Below are positions 54,939 to 64,000 of a DNA stretch of 64,000 bases, in pieces. The notes under the pieces were generated by a model. It searched no databases, was not told the origin of the DNA, and saw nothing but the letters and a program-made list of their open reading frames with translations. Source of the stretch: Aureispira sp963837355 (GTDB lineage Bacteria; Bacteroidota; Bacteroidia; Chitinophagales; Saprospiraceae); the NCBI GenBank assembly GCA_963837355.1, contig CAWIMY010000002.1, forward strand, positions 310,001 to 374,000, read 5' to 3'. How positions within the stretch are numbered: the first letter of the stretch is position 1; each line of letters begins with the position of its first letter. The translations under genes were made by a program, and so were the position numbers.

Positions 54939-55309
54939 GAAGAAATTATAGGTTGGCACCATTCCAGTTTATTGTTTTCTAGTAGCTAAGTAGTCACACA
55001 AAATTTTTCGCACCAAAAAACGGTTACTTTTCCTTATTTCTTCGTTAAAAATACTCGCTTTAGCCCGCTAAAGCTCCGTTTTTTGCCTCGAACTAAGAAA
55101 AACTATTCCATTTTTTATACCACGATTACTTTTGTTTGCCTACTTAAAAGCCTATTGTTGACAAGCTTTATAAATCGCAATAAAACAGCTCTCCTAAAAC
55201 AAGTGTTTTCTTACAATAATACCGTACTTTGTTCTTTTGTGAGCTAATTGGTCGTTTAAAGACCTACTCACATTAGTTATTTTCTCTAACCAACCCTTTA
55301 GTAATTATT

Positions 55310-55741
55310 ATGTTAAGAAATTTATTTTTAGCCGCTGTTTGTAGTTTATTATGGGTCGCTTGTTCTGCGCCTGCATCCACTTCAGAGGAAATCTCTTCAG
55401 AAGAGGCCATTATTCAATCCAATAGCCGAAGTTCAGAGGACAAGCTAATCGGGCGCGAAAGTGACTTGGTATTTGCCAGAAAATGGAAAAATGAAGCGAA
55501 TTCTTTTATGATGGATTTCCGCTTAGACGGCTCTTTTTCAGGAGAGGTAGAAGGCCAACCTATGGACGGTAAATGGAGTATTTCTGAAGATCAGAAAACG
55601 CTACAATTGAGAAAAGCAGAATCCATTGAAGGTAAAAGCGATGGCTTTAAAAAGGATTTTACCATCGTTAGCAGCAGTGCCCAAAAAATCAACTTGTTGG
55701 ATGAAGTGGGAGTAGAATGGCTACTGGTTGCGGTAGAATAA
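55310..55741 (+). CDS. Small lipoprotein, lipocalin-like (paralogue of 55892-56275)
   Basis: 143-aa lipoprotein (signal LAAVCSLLWVAC, lipobox WVAC). After a Ser/Glu-rich linker the mature domain (from about residue 50) reads WKNEANSFMMDFRLDGSFSGEVEG, WSISEDQKTLQLRK and INLLDEVGVEWLLVAVE, a beta-strand pattern of the lipocalin-like family common in Bacteroidota. The next gene encodes a related domain. A terminator follows the stop. The role is unknown. Confidence 0.7.
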   Translation: MLRNLFLAAVCSLLWVACSAPASTSEEISSEEAIIQSNSRSSEDKLIGRESDLVFARKWKNEANSFMMDFRLDGSFSGEVEGQPMDGKWSISEDQKTLQLRKAESIEGKSDGFKKDFTIVSSSAQKINLLDEVGVEWLLVAVE

Positions 55742-55768
55742 GCGCAACCTCCACCGCTTACTGAACGT

Positions 55769-55804
55769 ATCCTTTGAGAACCTGCATAAGGGTTCTCAAA
55801 GGAT
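55769..55804 (+). terminator. Hairpin terminator after the lipoprotein gene
   Basis: Perfect 14-bp stem ATCCTTTGAGAACC (55769-55782) with complement (55791-55804) and an 8-nt loop. No strong T-run follows; instead a TATCTTTG promoter element begins at its end. Confidence 0.65.
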
Positions 55805-55811
55805 ATCTTTG
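55804..55811 (+). promoter_or_regulatory. Candidate -7 element for the second lipocalin-like gene
   Basis: TATCTTTG, an exact TAnnTTTG match, starts at the last base of the preceding hairpin and lies about 80 nt before ATG 55892. Confidence 0.4.
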
Positions 55812-55891
55812 CTATTTTTCAAGAACATTTGCCCGTTTTGTACTGTTTTATAAGTAGTCTATTATATTTCTATTACTCTAGTACCGTACTT

Positions 55892-56275
55892 ATGTCTTTT
55901 CCTTTTCGTGTCCTATTTTTCCTACTCTTTCTTTCTAACGCGGCCTCAGTGGCGGCTAGCGCTGCGCTACCCTTGCCTACAACGCTGTATTCAGCACCTA
56001 GCACGGTATTGCTGTTGGCTCATCGTTGGGAAGCCAAATCTATTTATCTAGATTTGGATGTAAACGGTACGTTTGAGGGCCGCTTGGCAGACGGAGCAGC
56101 ACTGTATGGCTTGTGGGAAATGAAAAGTGACCGCAAGACGTTGCTTCTAACCAATGATCCAATGGACGAAGAAGAGTTTGAAAAGCGCTACCAAGTAGTA
56201 GATGTTTCCTTCGATCAACTGCGCTTAAAGGATACCACAAGTGGCAAAACGACTACCTTGTATTTAGCAGAATAG
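55892..56275 (+). CDS. Exported lipocalin-like protein (paralogue of 55310-55741)
   Basis: 127-aa exported protein (signal FRVLFFLLFLSNAASVAASA). The mature part reads WEAKSIYLDLDVNGTFEGRL, LWEMKSDRKTLLLTND and KRYQVVDVSFDQLRLKD, the same beta-strand pattern as the preceding lipoprotein, but without a lipobox Cys. Start at 55892 places the signal peptide first (the open frame begins at 55829). The pair arose by duplication. Confidence 0.7.
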   Translation: MSFPFRVLFFLLFLSNAASVAASAALPLPTTLYSAPSTVLLLAHRWEAKSIYLDLDVNGTFEGRLADGAALYGLWEMKSDRKTLLLTNDPMDEEEFEKRYQVVDVSFDQLRLKDTTSGKTTTLYLAE

Positions 56276-56319
56276 ATGTCGGTAATGAGGAGTTCTTCAT
56301 AGACTACGTTTTACTACAA

Positions 56320-56376
56320 AACTACAACATAAAAGCGGCTGTCGGATTTTCCGACAGCCGCTTTTATGTTGTAGTT
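56320..56376. terminator. Very strong bidirectional terminator
   Basis: Perfect 26-bp stem (56320-56345 with 56351-56376) and a 5-nt loop. It sits between convergent genes (plus gene ends 56275, minus gene ends 56398) and can act on both strands. Confidence 0.85.
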
Positions 56377-56397
56377 ACTAGACTACTTAAGTAGGGT

Positions 56398-58233
56398 CTA
56401 ACGCTTCGTCACTGAATCACTTACCTTGGGCATTTTGCTAGGTTGTTGAGTGGGTGTATCAGGAGCGGTGCTTTTGATTGGAGCCTCCAATGCCTGCTGG
56501 CGCACGCCTTCTCTCGTGGCCTCTTCTGCGCGTTGCTCGCGGTCTGCATTGTAAAATACGCCTGCTTCTTTGGGTTGACCATACGCTTCTGGCACCAAGT
56601 ATTTACCTTGCTCGTATGCTTTCTTCTCGGTGACAGGGTCGGCATAATCCGCGCCTTTTGTATTTTTAAAATGACGTAATGTAGGATCGTTGCGCTGGGC
56701 ATGTACCGTCCAAGATACTTTGGTATTGGGCGCACCCGCTACGACAAATTGGTTGTTCGCTTCTTCTTCGGCAACATAAGGTTGTACCCCTGTTCCGATA
56801 GGGGTCAATTGGTAAGTGACATTGATGTTGATGGCATCAAAATAATCGGGCAACTCCACTACGCCTTGTCCATTGGCATCCAACTGTACAATACCACGGT
56901 AAAGATTCAATACTTCATTCGATTCGACAGAAAAGTGGCGTAAGGTCTTTTTAGTAGGCTCAAAAGGATGGTCTACAACAAAGGACTTGATTCCAAAAGC
57001 GCCAGAATTACTCAGAGAAAGTAGGCCAAAATTACTACTAGCAGCATTGGTACTTGTCCCTCCAATTACGCCGTAATTTCCACCATCACCCCATACGGCA
57101 ACACCAAAACCATTGGTAGGCGTTCTATCGGAGCGACCATAGATACTGGTTGCAAAAGCTGCCGTAGCTACTGTGGGAACCATATAAGCCTCGATGACTG
57201 CCCCTGTAGTAGTGGTCATGTTTTGAGCAACGATGGTTGGATCTTCACTGTAATTAATCGCGTTAATTGCGGCTTTGGTAGCGTTGGGGGTAGGCGACGT
57301 TCCTGTTGCCATGTGGCTGATCGAAAGCCCTGCATATTGGCTGGTCGTATTGGCTGGGCCTGGGCAACTCCTGGATTTCCTACAAAAACATCCACGGCAT
57401 TACCATTGGTGCCATAATTCTGGATTTCGACGGCATTACCACCGCCACCTGTGCCCCCACCAGTACCATTGTACTGGACAAACAAGCCAACACTATTGGT
57501 CGTAGCCGCAGCATTTGTCATCGCTACATACTGTCCAAAGCCATCGCCCGCATGGAAAACCCCCATACCTAGGTTAGTACTGGCAGCATTGGTAATATCT
57601 ACTTCTAAGCCGCGACCGGTCCCCGCTGTTCTCAAAAAGGCAACGGTAGAACCATTCCCTACGTTCGTCAAATCAGCTTGAAACCCTGTTCCTAAGCCTC
57701 GGTGAATAAGAAAAGAACCAATAATAGTATTGGCGGTATTTCTCAATTCTGTATAATTACCTCCTCCTAATCCATCGTGGAAGATATTGTGCGCAAAAGC
57801 AGTAGTGGTACTCGCCATCGTCGATTTCTACGCCTCTAGAAAAGGCACCATTACCATTTTGGTCAATGAAAATGCCCGTTGCGCCTGCGCCTGTATTGCG
57901 CTGTTGAATATTCAACCCTGCTCCTAAACTGTTGTTAAAAGAGAGAATGTTGGCGGCAGTACTGGCTGTATTGATCGCGAAGGCATCAATCGTAACCCCC
58001 GCTGTTCCATTATTCAAAAACAGCAGTGACCCCGTGTTTGTCAGCTGGGTCGATTGGACTTCTATAGCATTGCCCGTTCCTGCCTGAGAGACAAAAACCG
58101 CATCGACATTGGCTGTTTGTGTGACGTGAAGTTTTGCGGCGGGGTTGGCTTCGCCAATTCCGACATTTTGTGCTTGAAGAACACTGGCGGCCAACACTAG
58201 TAAAGAACTATATAGTATTTTATCTACTTTCAT
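56398..58233 (-). pseudogene. Large beta-repeat exported protein, two frameshifts
   Basis: Rebuilt protein of about 610 aa. The 5' part (58233 down to about 57815) has a signal peptide (LLVLAASVLQAQ) and NVGIGEANPAAKLHVTQTANV, the opening typical of Saprospiria beta-repeat (tail-fibre-like) proteins. The frame then shifts at about 57815-57822 and again at about 57350-57365. The 3' part carries GIKSFVVDHP-type sequence and a tail with LRHFSVESNEVLNLYRGIVQLDANGQGVVELPDYF, after which a charged C-terminus follows. Repeated segments (FGQYVAMTNAAATTNSVGLF and related) indicate beta-helix or fibre repeats. Either assembly indels or real decay explain the breaks. Function unknown, likely surface. 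Confidence 0.8.
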
Positions 58234-58652
58234 AATGAATCATTTTTCCGCTATTATTTGACGGAATGGTTAAAAAATCAGGTGGCAGTTTTAGTTGAAA
58301 GAGGGGATTAGTACTACTCAAAAATAGAGGGCATTAAACAACCGTTTTTAATACATGACTAGCCTCATAGATGCGGGAAAAGCTATTGCGTACTCTTCCC
58401 CTTTATTTATTGCATAAAATTAGTGCCACTTCTGCTTAATAGAACCTCTATTTATAGATTTTTCATACGGCTACTTGTCTCTACCAACCTATTAAATTAA
58501 GGTTAAATCCCTAAAGCACCAATCTTCTAGGTTTTTTTTACCAACTTTCCATCAAATCTATTATTTTGTTATTGCGCCTTTAGTTTGTTCCAAGGGCAGT
58601 ACTTATTTCTATTGTCTTTCAGCCAATCAAAGCGGCTTTATTGTTCTCCTCC
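58234..58652. other. Divergent intergenic region
   Basis: 419-bp AT-rich gap between the beta-repeat gene (minus) and comF (plus). No convincing promoter, RNA gene or repeat was found. Confidence 0.5.
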
Positions 58653-59360
58653 ATGACTCTCTATCAAACCTTGCGCACTCCTCTTACTCGGATGTTATCC
58701 CTGTTGTACCCGAATCTTTGTTTGGCTTGCCAACAAGCGCCCCAATTGTCGGACAGTGTTCTGTGTTTGCGCTGCCAATACCACCTCAAACCTACCAACT
58801 TTCATCTACAACATCCCAATCCTGTATTAGAACGTTTTTTAGGACGTATACCCATAGAACATGCCTGTACGGGATTTATTTTTAACAAAGGGAGTGCCTT
58901 GCAGCAATTGGTACACCAACTAAAATATGCCAACCAACAACAAGTAGGCATCGAATTGGGACAACAGTGTGGTCAATTATTAAAAGAAACAGCTCCTTAC
59001 AAGGATATTGATGGCATTATTCCCGTCCCTTTACATCCCAAAAAATTACGACAACGAGGATATAATCAAGCCACTTGCTTTGCTCAGGGTTTAGCAGAAG
59101 TCCTGCAAAAGCCCTGTTGGGAAAACTACCTCTACCGTGCCCGTTACACGGCAACACAAACTAAGAAAACGCGTTTGGAGCGCTTGACAAATGTGGAAGC
59201 GGCGTTTGCCCTGCAAAATAGCCCCGCGCTAGAAAACAAACACATTTTACTAGTAGACGACGTGATTACTACAGGTGCAACCTTAGAGGCTTGTGCCAAA
59301 CAACTCTTGACAATCAAAGGCGTTCGCGTGAGTATTGCGGCGATTGCCTTGGCCAATTGA
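58653..59360 (+). CDS. comF: ComF family phosphoribosyltransferase-like protein
   Basis: 235-aa ComF-like protein. A CxxC zinc-ribbon-like start (CLACQQAP and CLRCQYHL, residues about 20-50), a middle region (IPVPLHPKKLRQRGYNQATCFAQGLA, about 130) and a PRPP-binding loop ILLVDDVITTGATLEACAKQLL (about 205) identify the family, which assists DNA uptake or has an amidophosphoribosyltransferase-like fold. The start at 58653 (MTLYQTL) is preferred to 58641. A role in natural competence is known for the family, not shown here. Confidence 0.88.
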   Translation: MTLYQTLRTPLTRMLSLLYPNLCLACQQAPQLSDSVLCLRCQYHLKPTNFHLQHPNPVLERFLGRIPIEHACTGFIFNKGSALQQLVHQLKYANQQQVGIELGQQCGQLLKETAPYKDIDGIIPVPLHPKKLRQRGYNQATCFAQGLAEVLQKPCWENYLYRARYTATQTKKTRLERLTNVEAAFALQNSPALENKHILLVDDVITTGATLEACAKQLLTIKGVRVSIAAIALAN

Positions 59361-59480
59361 TTAATTTTCCACTTTTTTTTGATCAAAAACGTCTTGTAAA
59401 GTAAGATTAGAACGATACAAGAGTAGCCCACTGCAATTTGCCCGACGCTTACTGGCTCCTCTAATAAACAATCAAAAGCT

Positions 59481-60002
59481 TTAGCCTTTTTCTAGCAACA
59501 AATCACTGTAAGAACAGGCGATTAAGTCCTCAGGGGCAATACCCAAAAAGGCTTGATAATGGGTGCATTGGGCTTGTAGCTGTTCGATAGAACAAGTGCC
59601 CTTATGGTCAATGGCCTCAATTTCTACGAAGGTACCCAACCCCTGCACTTGATCTAAATGAAACTTGACATTGTCCACAAAATAAATGTGTCGCTGCTTG
59701 TCTACTACGACTTTGATGCCCAGCGCCGCTTGTAGTGTCGCTTTTAAATCGCTGCCTTTTTCAGTGGGTTGATAATAGTGGATGTCCGATAACTTAGCGG
59801 CCGCCTGGTTGTTTCGATGATAATGAATTAGAGCGTGTTCAATGTTGCCCTCACGGAGTTTGAGTCGGCCATTGGGGACATTAAAATAGGTATCTATTTG
59901 ATGATCTAAGCCTTTGTAATCGGCTGATTCTGCCCGCAACAAGGCGGCTAAAGGCTCCAGTGCCTTGCAATGGGCTTTAATTTCTACATTCTTCCAGTTC
60001 AT
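59481..60002 (-). CDS. CYTH-domain protein (class IV adenylate cyclase-like)
   Basis: 173-aa protein of the CYTH superfamily. The N-terminal EIKAH segment (NVEIKAHC) stands where the ExExK signature is expected, with the first Glu replaced by Asn; further CYTH-like motifs are TYFNVPNGRLKLREG, IHYHRNNQAAAKLSDIHYY and NVKFHLDQVQGLGTFVEIEA. It may hydrolyse triphosphate or make cAMP; the incomplete signature lowers certainty. The start at 60002 fits the family N-terminus. A small gene lies 23 nt upstream. Confidence 0.75.
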   Translation of the reverse strand: MNWKNVEIKAHCKALEPLAALLRAESADYKGLDHQIDTYFNVPNGRLKLREGNIEHALIHYHRNNQAAAKLSDIHYYQPTEKGSDLKATLQAALGIKVVVDKQRHIYFVDNVKFHLDQVQGLGTFVEIEAIDHKGTCSIEQLQAQCTHYQAFLGIAPEDLIACSYSDLLLEKG

Positions 60003-60025
60003 GCTGATAGATAGAGGTGGTTGAT

Positions 60026-60361
60026 TTACCAAGGAGTAACGTCCTCGTCCTCCGCTGTGGCGGGGGGAATATAGTGTAAACGGGATTGTGCTTTTTGTTT
60101 TTCGCGAGCCAAAATTAGAGCAGCCAAGGTAGGCGCAGGAGGTGTTTTTGCTTGCAAGGACAGGGCATCGTGGGCTTTTTGCTCGTCAATATCCAAGCGG
60201 TACAAGACCCAAAATAAGCGCTCCAAATCGCCCTCTAGCAAGGGCTCGACCAACTGTGTCAAAAATGCCAATAGTTCGGCCTCGCCCTCAAAAAAAGGCA
60301 GTTCCTCTAACTGGAAATCTTGCTGTACCAGCGCGGCAGTATGTTGTAATAGAGAAGACAT
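60026..60361 (-). CDS. Small hypothetical protein upstream of the CYTH gene
   Basis: 111-aa soluble acidic protein with a helix-rich sequence (LLAFLTQLVEPLLEGDLERLFWVLYRLDIDEQKAHDAL). A short C-terminal tail is acidic and ends DEDVTPW. No family recognised. It is cotranscribed with the CYTH gene by spacing. Confidence 0.6.
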   Translation of the reverse strand: MSSLLQHTAALVQQDFQLEELPFFEGEAELLAFLTQLVEPLLEGDLERLFWVLYRLDIDEQKAHDALSLQAKTPPAPTLAALILAREKQKAQSRLHYIPPATAEDEDVTPW

Positions 60362-60520
60362 TTTCTAAGTAGCTTGATTCTTATTTGTAGTACAAAGAAA
60401 CAATAAACAAAGCGCTTAACAAAATAGAATTCCTACAATTGAGTTAGATGCGCTCAGAAACAATAAGCTCCATTGGGAAAATCACCTAGCACAAAAAAAT
60501 CCCTGCTAGATCCTTACCAA

Positions 60521-62068
60521 TTAAGCTTCTGCTTGCTCTTGCTTAAACGGCAACGAAACAATAAACGTCGCGCCCTTGCCCAATTCTGATTTTACATCAA
60601 TCGTCCCACCATGTGCCGTCACAATCGCCTGCACATAGCTCAAGCCCAGACCAAAGCCCTTGATGTCATGTAAATTCCCTGTAGGTACGCGGTAAAATTT
60701 ATCAAAAATATGCTTGCGCGCCTCTTTAGAAATTCCTAGGCCATTGTCCTGAATTTCAAACTGAAAGCCATTGCCTGCATTGCGGGTACGAATGGTAATG
60801 AGCGGTTTTTCAGGCGCGTATTTATTGGCGTTGTCTAGTAAATTGTGAACGATGTTTGTAAAGTGCGTCTCATCCGCCTCAATGACCGATTGCTCGGCCT
60901 CTAATTCTAGAATTACGTTGCCACCTTTTTCTTCGACCTGCATGGCAATTTTTTCGGCCGCATTTAGGATGACATCATCCGCGTAGACCTCTTCAATATT
61001 GAGTTTAAACTCGCGTTTGTCAATCCGCGCCATCTGCAACACCTTGCCCACTTGGCTATTCATGCGTTTATTTTCTTCTTCAATAATGTTTACAAAGCGC
61101 ATGGCTTTTTCGGGTTGCCCTTTATCCATCCATTTTTTGATGGTATCGGCCGCAATCGTAATCGTCGCAATAGGCGTTTTAAATTCGTGCGTCATGTTGT
61201 TGAGAAAATCGTTTTTCATCTCCGACAACTTTTTCTGTTCTATAATTACCTTGATGGTATAATAAAAACAAAATAAAACAATCGCTGTAAAAATAATCGT
61301 GCTCAATAAATGCAACCACATTCCACTCCACAAAAAACTCCCCGTACTTGGAAAATCAATGTACAGGCGCGCAATTTGATCGTTAGAACTAGGAAATAAG
61401 CTAATAGAATATTTGTAATCGGAGCGAGATTGGTAGCGTTTTCCACAGTTTTTAGAGACATCATTTTGCATTACAAAAGTATTCTTCCGATTAGAATAAA
61501 TTGCTAACGCATAAGGAGTTGTAATTCCCTTTTCTATTAATTCTTGGTGTAATAACGTATCCAAGGAGCGAATGCTTACCCGCTGCTGTACAGGCACATC
61601 CTTCACAATACCGTGGTGGACAAAAAAGCGTTCAAAGTGTACTCGATAAGCCTCCTGATCGTTGCCTTTTTTCCATTTGCGCGTCGTCTCTGTCGTTTGA
61701 AAATTCTCCACCAAATGCGCCACGGTATTTTCCGAAAGGGTATCGACTGCTGAATATTGCTGATCGTGGTGGTTGGTATCGGCATAGTAATAGTTGGAAA
61801 TCTCGTTGACCTCCAAGAGACTGGCGAGCTCGCGCTGCTGTCGTCCAAGACCTGTCAAACGGGGCAAATCGTAAAGCGCGGCCGTTTTTTCCAATTCCTT
61901 CTGCTCCAAGCGCGATACAATATGATCCAGCGAGTGGTGGACACTGCCGTCAAACAATTCCTTATTCAGCTGATAACTCGACCAAATGGAATAGACTTGC
62001 ATGGCCAGAATACCAAACAAAGCCAAACTAACCAATACTACCACTTGTCGAATTGCTTTCTGAGTCAT
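60521..62068 (-). CDS. Membrane sensor histidine kinase
   Basis: 515-aa sensor kinase. The N-terminal transmembrane helix (VVLVSLALFGILAMQVYSIW) is followed by a periplasmic region of about 220 residues, a second helix (LHLLSTIIFTAIVLFCFYY), the phosphoacceptor His in MNDFLNNMTHEFKTPIATI (H-box), and the ATP-binding domain with N-box (NIVHNLLDNANKYAPE), G1 (IQDNGLGISKE), and the FDKFYRVPTG/GFGLGLSYVQAIV stretch. It overlaps the upstream ATP-grasp gene by 4 nt. No response regulator gene is in the window. Confidence 0.92.
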   Translation of the reverse strand: MTQKAIRQVVVLVSLALFGILAMQVYSIWSSYQLNKELFDGSVHHSLDHIVSRLEQKELEKTAALYDLPRLTGLGRQQRELASLLEVNEISNYYYADTNHHDQQYSAVDTLSENTVAHLVENFQTTETTRKWKKGNDQEAYRVHFERFFVHHGIVKDVPVQQRVSIRSLDTLLHQELIEKGITTPYALAIYSNRKNTFVMQNDVSKNCGKRYQSRSDYKYSISLFPSSNDQIARLYIDFPSTGSFLWSGMWLHLLSTIIFTAIVLFCFYYTIKVIIEQKKLSEMKNDFLNNMTHEFKTPIATITIAADTIKKWMDKGQPEKAMRFVNIIEEENKRMNSQVGKVLQMARIDKREFKLNIEEVYADDVILNAAEKIAMQVEEKGGNVILELEAEQSVIEADETHFTNIVHNLLDNANKYAPEKPLITIRTRNAGNGFQFEIQDNGLGISKEARKHIFDKFYRVPTGNLHDIKGFGLGLSYVQAIVTAHGGTIDVKSELGKGATFIVSLPFKQEQAEA

Positions 62069-62970
62069 AATCGTTGTTGAATATAGTTACTGAGAACAAG
62101 TGCTAATTGATCTGCCGCAGCAGGGTGAAAACGGAACCACATTTCAGGTTCAAAAATTTCTAATTCCGAGACGGCCAACTGGTTGTTGTTGTCCCAAACC
62201 AAATCCGCACGGGCATACAAAGGGGCAATAGGACAAGCCGCTACTGCTGCTTTAGCCAAAGCAATGGCTTCCGCCGAAGGCGTATAAGAACGCACCGTTC
62301 CCCCGTAATTGTCTTGCACTCTAAAATCGCCTGCTTTGGCTGTTTTTAGTACCGCATGGGTTACATCGCCACCGACCAACATCAAGGCCAATTCTCCCTT
62401 TTCGACCACCTTGTTTAAGAAGGGTTGCAAGAGCAAATCTTCTACGGCTAAGAGCTCTTGAAAGACCGCTTCGTGTGTGAGCCAATCTTTGGGGCGCAAT
62501 TGGTAGGTGTGTCGTCCTCCTGCCGAAACAGTTGGTTTTAGCACCGTATGCGTCCAACCCAATTGCTCATGTAACCCTTGCAGGGTTATTTCGCTTCCTT
62601 TTTGGATAAAATGCGTCTCGGGCACGGCAATACCGCGCTCGGCCAAATCCATCAAATAATGCTTGTCGCTGTTCCAATAAATGGACGCTAGCGGATTGAT
62701 AAAATGCACTTGTGTCCGTGCCTTGTTCAACCATTGGCTAAACTGCTCAAACACCTTACTATAGCCCCAAGGCGTTCTAAAGAAAGCAAAATGCGTCGTC
62801 GTCCAATCAAAATCACTCGACCAAGCTACCCGATTGACGCGCCAGCCTTGAGCCTCTAAGGCCGTTTGCACCAATTGGTCTTCGTCCAAAATCTGCTGCA
62901 CATACCAATTTGGATGGACGGGTTGGTCGTATTCAGCGGCCGTGATGAGGGTGATGTCGTAGTGTTTCAT
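62065..62970 (-). CDS. ATP-grasp domain protein
   Basis: 301-aa protein of the ATP-grasp (glutathione synthetase/RimK-like) class. The ATP-binding region has LKPTVSAGGRHTYQL and LLLQPFLNKVVEKGELALMLVGG, and the metal-binding end region carries ARADLVWDNNNQLAVSELEIFEPEMWFR. The reaction is unknown; members ligate carboxylates to amines. The 4-nt overlap with the histidine kinase gene suggests a coupled operon, perhaps a sensory pathway with its own modification enzyme. Confidence 0.8.
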   Translation of the reverse strand: MKHYDITLITAAEYDQPVHPNWYVQQILDEDQLVQTALEAQGWRVNRVAWSSDFDWTTTHFAFFRTPWGYSKVFEQFSQWLNKARTQVHFINPLASIYWNSDKHYLMDLAERGIAVPETHFIQKGSEITLQGLHEQLGWTHTVLKPTVSAGGRHTYQLRPKDWLTHEAVFQELLAVEDLLLQPFLNKVVEKGELALMLVGGDVTHAVLKTAKAGDFRVQDNYGGTVRSYTPSAEAIALAKAAVAACPIAPLYARADLVWDNNNQLAVSELEIFEPEMWFRFHPAAADQLALVLSNYIQQRL

Positions 62971-63133
62971 AAGCCCTAATTAGCACCCGATAAAAAATGA
63001 ACCAGTTGATTTTCTGTATCGTTTACGATCATTCTAAAACTGGCAACCTCCTGTTCCAACTCCTTTCTCAAAAAGGCTTGATAAGGTACGTTCCGCTGTG
63101 CTCCTATTTTTCTAATGGTATACATCGGCTACT

Positions 63134-64000
63134 TTATACCCCGTCCCCGCGCAATCTTCTAAAACGCTTCCGCGCCTCTACCGTATACAAAGACCCTGGA
63201 TGATCGAATAAAATTTGCTCGTATAAATCCTGTGCTTTTTTAGGCTCATCCATGCGCTGCTCTAAAATTTCGGCCATTCTAAATAGGGCATTATCCACTA
63301 AAATACCGTCCTTAAATTCCTTGGGAATCCGCTCTAGCAAGGCAATAGCCCCTGTATAGTCGCGTTTTTTAACAGCAATTTCGGCCTTTCGGAATAAAAT
63401 GTCGTCGCCCAAACCGTGGCCCTTATACTGCATCAAAATACTGTCCATCACTACAATCGACGGTTCAAATTTATTCTGAAAAAGGAGCAATTCTGCGCGG
63501 GCAAATAGATTCATTGGGCGCTGCGTCGTATCCAAGGCATAATGTTCTAATATAAAGACGGACAAGTCAATGGCATCATTGGAAATCAGCTCCGAGGTAG
63601 ACCCTTTTAGAATATCCAATTGATCCTGTGCCCATTCAAAATCTCCTTTGTAATACGATAGCTTTGCATTTTTGTAGCGCGCCAATTCGCCGAGCGGCGC
63701 ATCTTTCATTTCTTTGTCTACTTGAGAATACAAAAGGGTAGATTCCCACACTTCGCCTTGCATCAAGTAATAATCGCCCAAGTCGATTTTGGATTCGGAA
63801 CGCGCCACGCGAGAGAGTTCAGGCATTTTTACGACTTCTTCCAATACGGCAATGGCCTTGTCCAAATCATTGAGATAAAATGCCTGCAATTCGGCCATTT
63901 CGCGCATGATAGCCGCCGTGTTAAAACTACGGCCAAACTCTTCTAAATACGCCTTGTATTCGCCTTCTAATTCTAATAATTCTTCTCGACTATAGTCAAA
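63134..64000 (-). CDS. TPR-repeat protein, cut by the window end
   Basis: Partial gene; the frame continues off the right edge (the start at 63907 is only the first internal ATG). It contains a chain of TPR-like helix pairs such as AIAVLEEVVKMPELSRVARSE, DIDLSVFILEHY and GAIALLERIPKEFKDGILVDNALFRMAEIL. The C-terminus resembles the end of tol-pal-type TPR proteins (FDHPGSLYTVEARKRFRRLRG). Likely a cell-envelope scaffold protein. Confidence 0.75.
   Translation of the reverse strand, partial: FDYSREELLELEGEYKAYLEEFGRSFNTAAIMREMAELQAFYLNDLDKAIAVLEEVVKMPELSRVARSESKIDLGDYYLMQGEVWESTLLYSQVDKEMKDAPLGELARYKNAKLSYYKGDFEWAQDQLDILKGSTSELISNDAIDLSVFILEHYALDTTQRPMNLFARAELLLFQNKFEPSIVVMDSILMQYKGHGLGDDILFRKAEIAVKKRDYTGAIALLERIPKEFKDGILVDNALFRMAEILEQRMDEPKKAQDLYEQILFDHPGSLYTVEARKRFRRLRGDGV

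Larger units (their letters stand above)
54530..55309. other. Intergenic region with three consecutive hairpins
   Basis: No protein gene was recognised in 780 bp. The stretch 54781-54938 contains three consecutive hairpins, two followed by long T-runs; see the separate entries. The remaining sequence to 55309 is AT-rich without visible structure. Confidence 0.6.

Noticed and set aside
62997..63203. 68-codon plus-strand open frame
   Set aside because: No recognisable family; it overlaps the 3' end of the TPR gene on the other strand and lacks any supporting context.

Overview
The window reads as a gene-dense chromosomal segment of a Bacteroidota bacterium, most likely of the Saprospiria class. 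It has gliding-motility and type IX secretion (T9SS) genes (GldA, a PorZ-like propeller protein), secreted proteins with T9SS type A and type B sorting tails, lipoproteins with Bacteroidota-style lipoboxes, a mevalonate-pathway pair (GYDIA-type GHMP kinase and diphosphomevalonate decarboxylase), and several candidate promoters of the Bacteroidota TAnnTTTG type. The species cannot be fixed from sequence alone.

Layout. 0-6.7 kb (minus strand): an Ig-like-domain lipoprotein, a coiled-coil exported protein, a MoxR ATPase and two SurA-like periplasmic foldases. 6.7-15.2 kb (minus): gldA followed upstream by a tightly packed envelope-glycan cassette: a frameshifted MBOAT O-acyltransferase, a membrane-anchored SGNH protein, a polytopic membrane protein, a second SGNH hydrolase and a GT-C type glycosyltransferase, with 1-4 nt overlaps at two junctions. 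15.4-20.3 kb (minus): PorZ-like protein and a TPR/PD40 outer-envelope protein. 21-35.5 kb (plus): a phage-tail-collar protein, a 2385-aa multidomain adhesin-like T9SS cargo, a paralogue of the coiled-coil protein, a STAS-like protein, an Hsp31/DJ-1 protein, a non-catalytic M16 homologue and a type B T9SS cargo.

35.5-42.5 kb is an accessory region ending at a tRNA-Pro(GGG) gene. It holds a decayed tail of a type IIG-like DNA methyltransferase, a HigB-HigA pair whose antitoxin carries an ImmA/IrrE metalloprotease domain, three RadC-like JAB proteins (one with a destroyed metal site), a probable toxin-antitoxin-SecB-like-chaperone (TAC) operon bracketed by two directly repeated RadC paralogues, and the tail of a DUF6371-like protein. 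This is the best candidate for something undescribed.

42.6-64 kb: a sigma/anti-sigma pair, a frameshifted active-type M16 protease lipoprotein, the mevalonate genes, T9SS cargo, two small paralogous lipocalin-like proteins, a large beta-repeat protein with two frameshifts, ComF, a CYTH protein, an ATP-grasp/histidine-kinase pair and a TPR protein cut by the window end.

Four single-base-type frame breaks in three otherwise well-conserved genes suggest either residual assembly indels or recent gene decay. Gene starts were adjusted where signal peptides, terminators or promoters made an internal start more likely.
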